Shown: positions 62,339 to 64,000 of the stretch, in pieces
Layout: each line of letters begins with the position of its first letter
Position numbering within the stretch: position 1 is the stretch's first letter
Assembly (NCBI RefSeq): GCF_004354915.1
Contig: NZ_SMSI01000001.1
Span: 1,550,001-1,614,000, forward strand
Source: Pseudohoeflea suaedae
Lineage (GTDB): Bacteria; Pseudomonadota; Alphaproteobacteria; Rhizobiales; Rhizobiaceae
Direction of reading: 5' to 3'
DNA: 64,000 bases
Position numbers and translations under genes: made by a program
Notes under the pieces: generated by a model
Database searches by the model: none
Seen by the model: the letters and a program-made list of their open reading frames with translations, nothing else
Told to the model about the DNA's origin: nothing

Positions 62339-64000
62339 ATGCACCGTTACCGTTCCCACACCTGCGCGGCTCTGAGAAAGAGCGACGCCGGGTCCACCGT
62401 CCGCCTGTCTGGCTGGGTGCACCGGGTACGAGATCATGGCGGACTTCTGTTTATCGACCTGCGCGATCATTACGGCGTCACCCAGGTGGTTGCCGATCCC
62501 GATTCTCCGGCCTTCAATACGGCAGAGGCGGTTCGCGGCGAGTGGGTCATCCGCGTCGATGGTCTGGTCAAGGAAAGGACCGAGGATACCGTCAACGCCA
62601 ATCTGCCGACCGGCTCGATCGAAGTCTTCGCCCAGGATATCGAAGTCCTGAGCAAGGCCAAGGAACTGCCGCTGCCGGTCTTTGGCGAGCCCGATTATCC
62701 CGAAGACGTCCGCCTCAAATACCGCTTCCTCGATCTGCGTCGCGATACGCTGCATTCCAACATCGTCAAGCGCACCAGAATTATCTCCGACATGCGCAAG
62801 CGCATGGAAGGCGCCGGCTTTACCGAGTTCTCCACGCCCATCCTGACGGCTTCGTCTCCGGAGGGCGCGCGCGACTTCCTCGTGCCGAGCCGTATTCACC
62901 AGGGCAAGTTCTATGCGCTGCCGCAGGCGCCGCAGCAGTACAAGCAGCTTCTGATGGCCTCGGGCTTCGACCGCTATTTCCAGATTGCACCTTGCTTCCG
63001 CGACGAAGACCCGCGCGCCGACCGCCTGCCGGGCGAATTCTACCAGCTCGACCTCGAGATGAGCTTTGTCGAGCAGGAAGACATCCTGTCGACCATGGAG
63101 CCGGTCATCCGCGACGTCTTCAGGGAATTCGCCGATGGGAAGCCGGTCACCGAGACCTTCCCGCGCATCGCCTATGACGAGGCGATCCGCAAATACGGCT
63201 CCGACAAGCCCGACCTGCGCAACCCGATCGTCATGGAAGCCGTCACCGGCCATTTCGCCGGTTCTGGCTTCAAGGTCTTTGCCAACATGATCGCCAATGA
63301 CGAGAAGGTCGAAGTCTGGGGTATTCCGGCCAAGACCGGTGGGTCTCGCGCATTCTGCGACCGGATGAATTCCTGGGCGCAGGGCCAGGGCCAGCCCGGC
63401 CTCGGTTACATCTTCTGGCGCAAGGAAGGCGAGAGCCTCGAGGGCGCCGGTCCGCTTGCCAAGAACATCGGCCCCGAGCGCACCGAAGCCATCCGCGAGC
63501 AGCTTGGTCTGGGTGAGGGCGATGCCTGCTTCTTCGTCGCCGGTCTGCCCGAGAAGTTCCACAAATTCGCCGGTGACGCCCGCACCCGGGTAGGCGAAGA
63601 GCTCGACCTCGTCGATCGCGATCGGTTCGAACTGTGCTGGATCGTCGATTTCCCGTTCTTCGAATACAACGAGGACGAAAAGAAGATCGACTTCGCGCAC
63701 AACCCGTTCTCGATGCCCCAGGGCGGGATGGATGCGCTTGAAAACCAGGATCCGCTGTCGATCAAGGCTTACCAGTACGACATGGTCTGCAACGGTTTCG
63801 AGATCGCCTCGGGCGGTATCCGCAACCACATGCCCGAACTCATGGTCAAGGCCTTCGGTGCCGTGGGTCTGGGGGCGGACGTGGTGGAAGAGCGCTTCGG
63901 CGGGCTCTATCGCGCCTTCCAGTACGGCGCGCCGCCCCACGGTGGCATGGCGGCCGGCGTCGATCGCATCGTCATGCTTCTCGTCGGTGCCAAGAACCTG
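62339..64000 (+). CDS. aspS: Aspartyl-tRNA synthetase, N-terminal part (cut by window end)
   Basis: The open frame runs to base 64000 and gives 554 residues of a bacterial-type enzyme of about 590-600. The N-terminal OB fold ([19 protein letters not shown]) binds the anticodon. The class II core follows: motif 1 region, motif 2 with [19 protein letters not shown], and motif 3 starting near the end ([13 protein letters not shown]). The GAD insertion domain lies between. The ATG at 62339 follows GAGG. His33, in RDHGG, equals the His that allows non-discriminating charging in some AspRS. Confidence 0.96.
   Translation, partial: MHRYRSHTCAALRKSDAGSTVRLSGWVHRVRDHGGLLFIDLRDHYGVTQVVADPDSPAFNTAEAVRGEWVIRVDGLVKERTEDTVNANLPTGSIEVFAQDIEVLSKAKELPLPVFGEPDYPEDVRLKYRFLDLRRDTLHSNIVKRTRIISDMRKRMEGAGFTEFSTPILTASSPEGARDFLVPSRIHQGKFYALPQAPQQYKQLLMASGFDRYFQIAPCFRDEDPRADRLPGEFYQLDLEMSFVEQEDILSTMEPVIRDVFREFADGKPVTETFPRIAYDEAIRKYGSDKPDLRNPIVMEAVTGHFAGSGFKVFANMIANDEKVEVWGIPAKTGGSRAFCDRMNSWAQGQGQPGLGYIFWRKEGESLEGAGPLAKNIGPERTEAIREQLGLGEGDACFFVAGLPEKFHKFAGDARTRVGEELDLVDRDRFELCWIVDFPFFEYNEDEKKIDFAHNPFSMPQGGMDALENQDPLSIKAYQYDMVCNGFEIASGGIRNHMPELMVKAFGAVGLGADVVEERFGGLYRAFQYGAPPHGGMAAGVDRIVMLLVGAKNL

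Noticed and set aside
62237-63940. A 567-codon open frame on the minus strand opposite aspS.
   Set aside because: It is a shadow of aspS caused by high GC. It shows no domain, and it ends on aspS.

Overview
This 64 kb window is GC-rich, gene-dense chromosomal DNA from an alphaproteobacterium, most likely of the Rhizobiales (Hyphomicrobiales), Rhizobiaceae or a close relative. The clues are the gene order fabD-fabG-acpP-fabF-mltG-yicC-gmk, the block lptF-lptG-lptD-surA-like-pdxA-rsmA, an HdaA-type DnaA regulator beside ppk1-ppx, a uvrC-pgsA-moaD-moaE cluster, and a tandem pair of small RopB/Omp31-type outer membrane beta-barrels. I found no tRNA or rRNA gene, insertion sequence, prophage, CRISPR array or transposase. 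Nearly all genes are intact and contiguous. fabD at the left edge and aspS at the right edge are cut by the window.

Layout. 1-6.2 kb: type II fatty acid synthesis (fabD end, fabG, acpP, fabF), then mltG, yicC and gmk on the plus strand. 6.2-13.9 kb, minus strand: the envelope operon lptF-lptG-lptD, a SurA-like chaperone, pdxA and rsmA, mostly overlapping or closely spaced. 14.3-16.9 kb, plus: pepA, holC and a small membrane protein, meeting a three-PAS GGDEF-EAL protein head-on. 19.9-25.1 kb: mostly small envelope or secreted proteins (DUF922 protease-like, Gly-rich repeat protein, DUF2799 lipoprotein, SH3b protein) around an ABC-F ATPase. 25.2-27.4 kb: a GST, ndk and a DMT transporter. 27.5-33.5 kb, minus: a cation antiporter, a pteridine-reductase-like SDR, uvrC, pgsA, moaD, moaE and ung. 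33.8-35.3 kb: the outer membrane protein pair. 35.4-41.4 kb: a GST, an RNase T2 lipoprotein with an upstream secreted Cys protein, a LysR regulator, rlmJ and a molybdopterin oxidoreductase. 41.4-43.0 kb: ohrR/ohr and a small secreted protein. 43.1-51.5 kb: purM-purN, a CDP-alcohol phosphatidyltransferase, a PerM-like permease, hdaA, ppk1 and ppx. 51.5-54.5 kb: a TetR-led operon of SRPBCC, two VOC and DUF1428 proteins. 54.7-59.1 kb: a UDP-glucose dehydrogenase and three overlapping glycosyltransferases. 59.6-64 kb: cfa, rnd and aspS.

The strongest regulatory reading is the ohrR-ohr intergenic region, where two face-to-face promoters each carry a copy of one palindrome. Next is the TetR promoter, where a 22-bp near-perfect palindrome fills the spacer and fixes the start codon. 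The less ordinary content lies in the RNase T2 that has Met where the family usually has Glu in its second active-site motif together with its 4-Cys partner, the Gly-rich secreted repeat protein, the glycosyltransferase trio and the PTR1/FolM-like SDR. I see no convincing new defence or mobile system; the window is mostly core genome.
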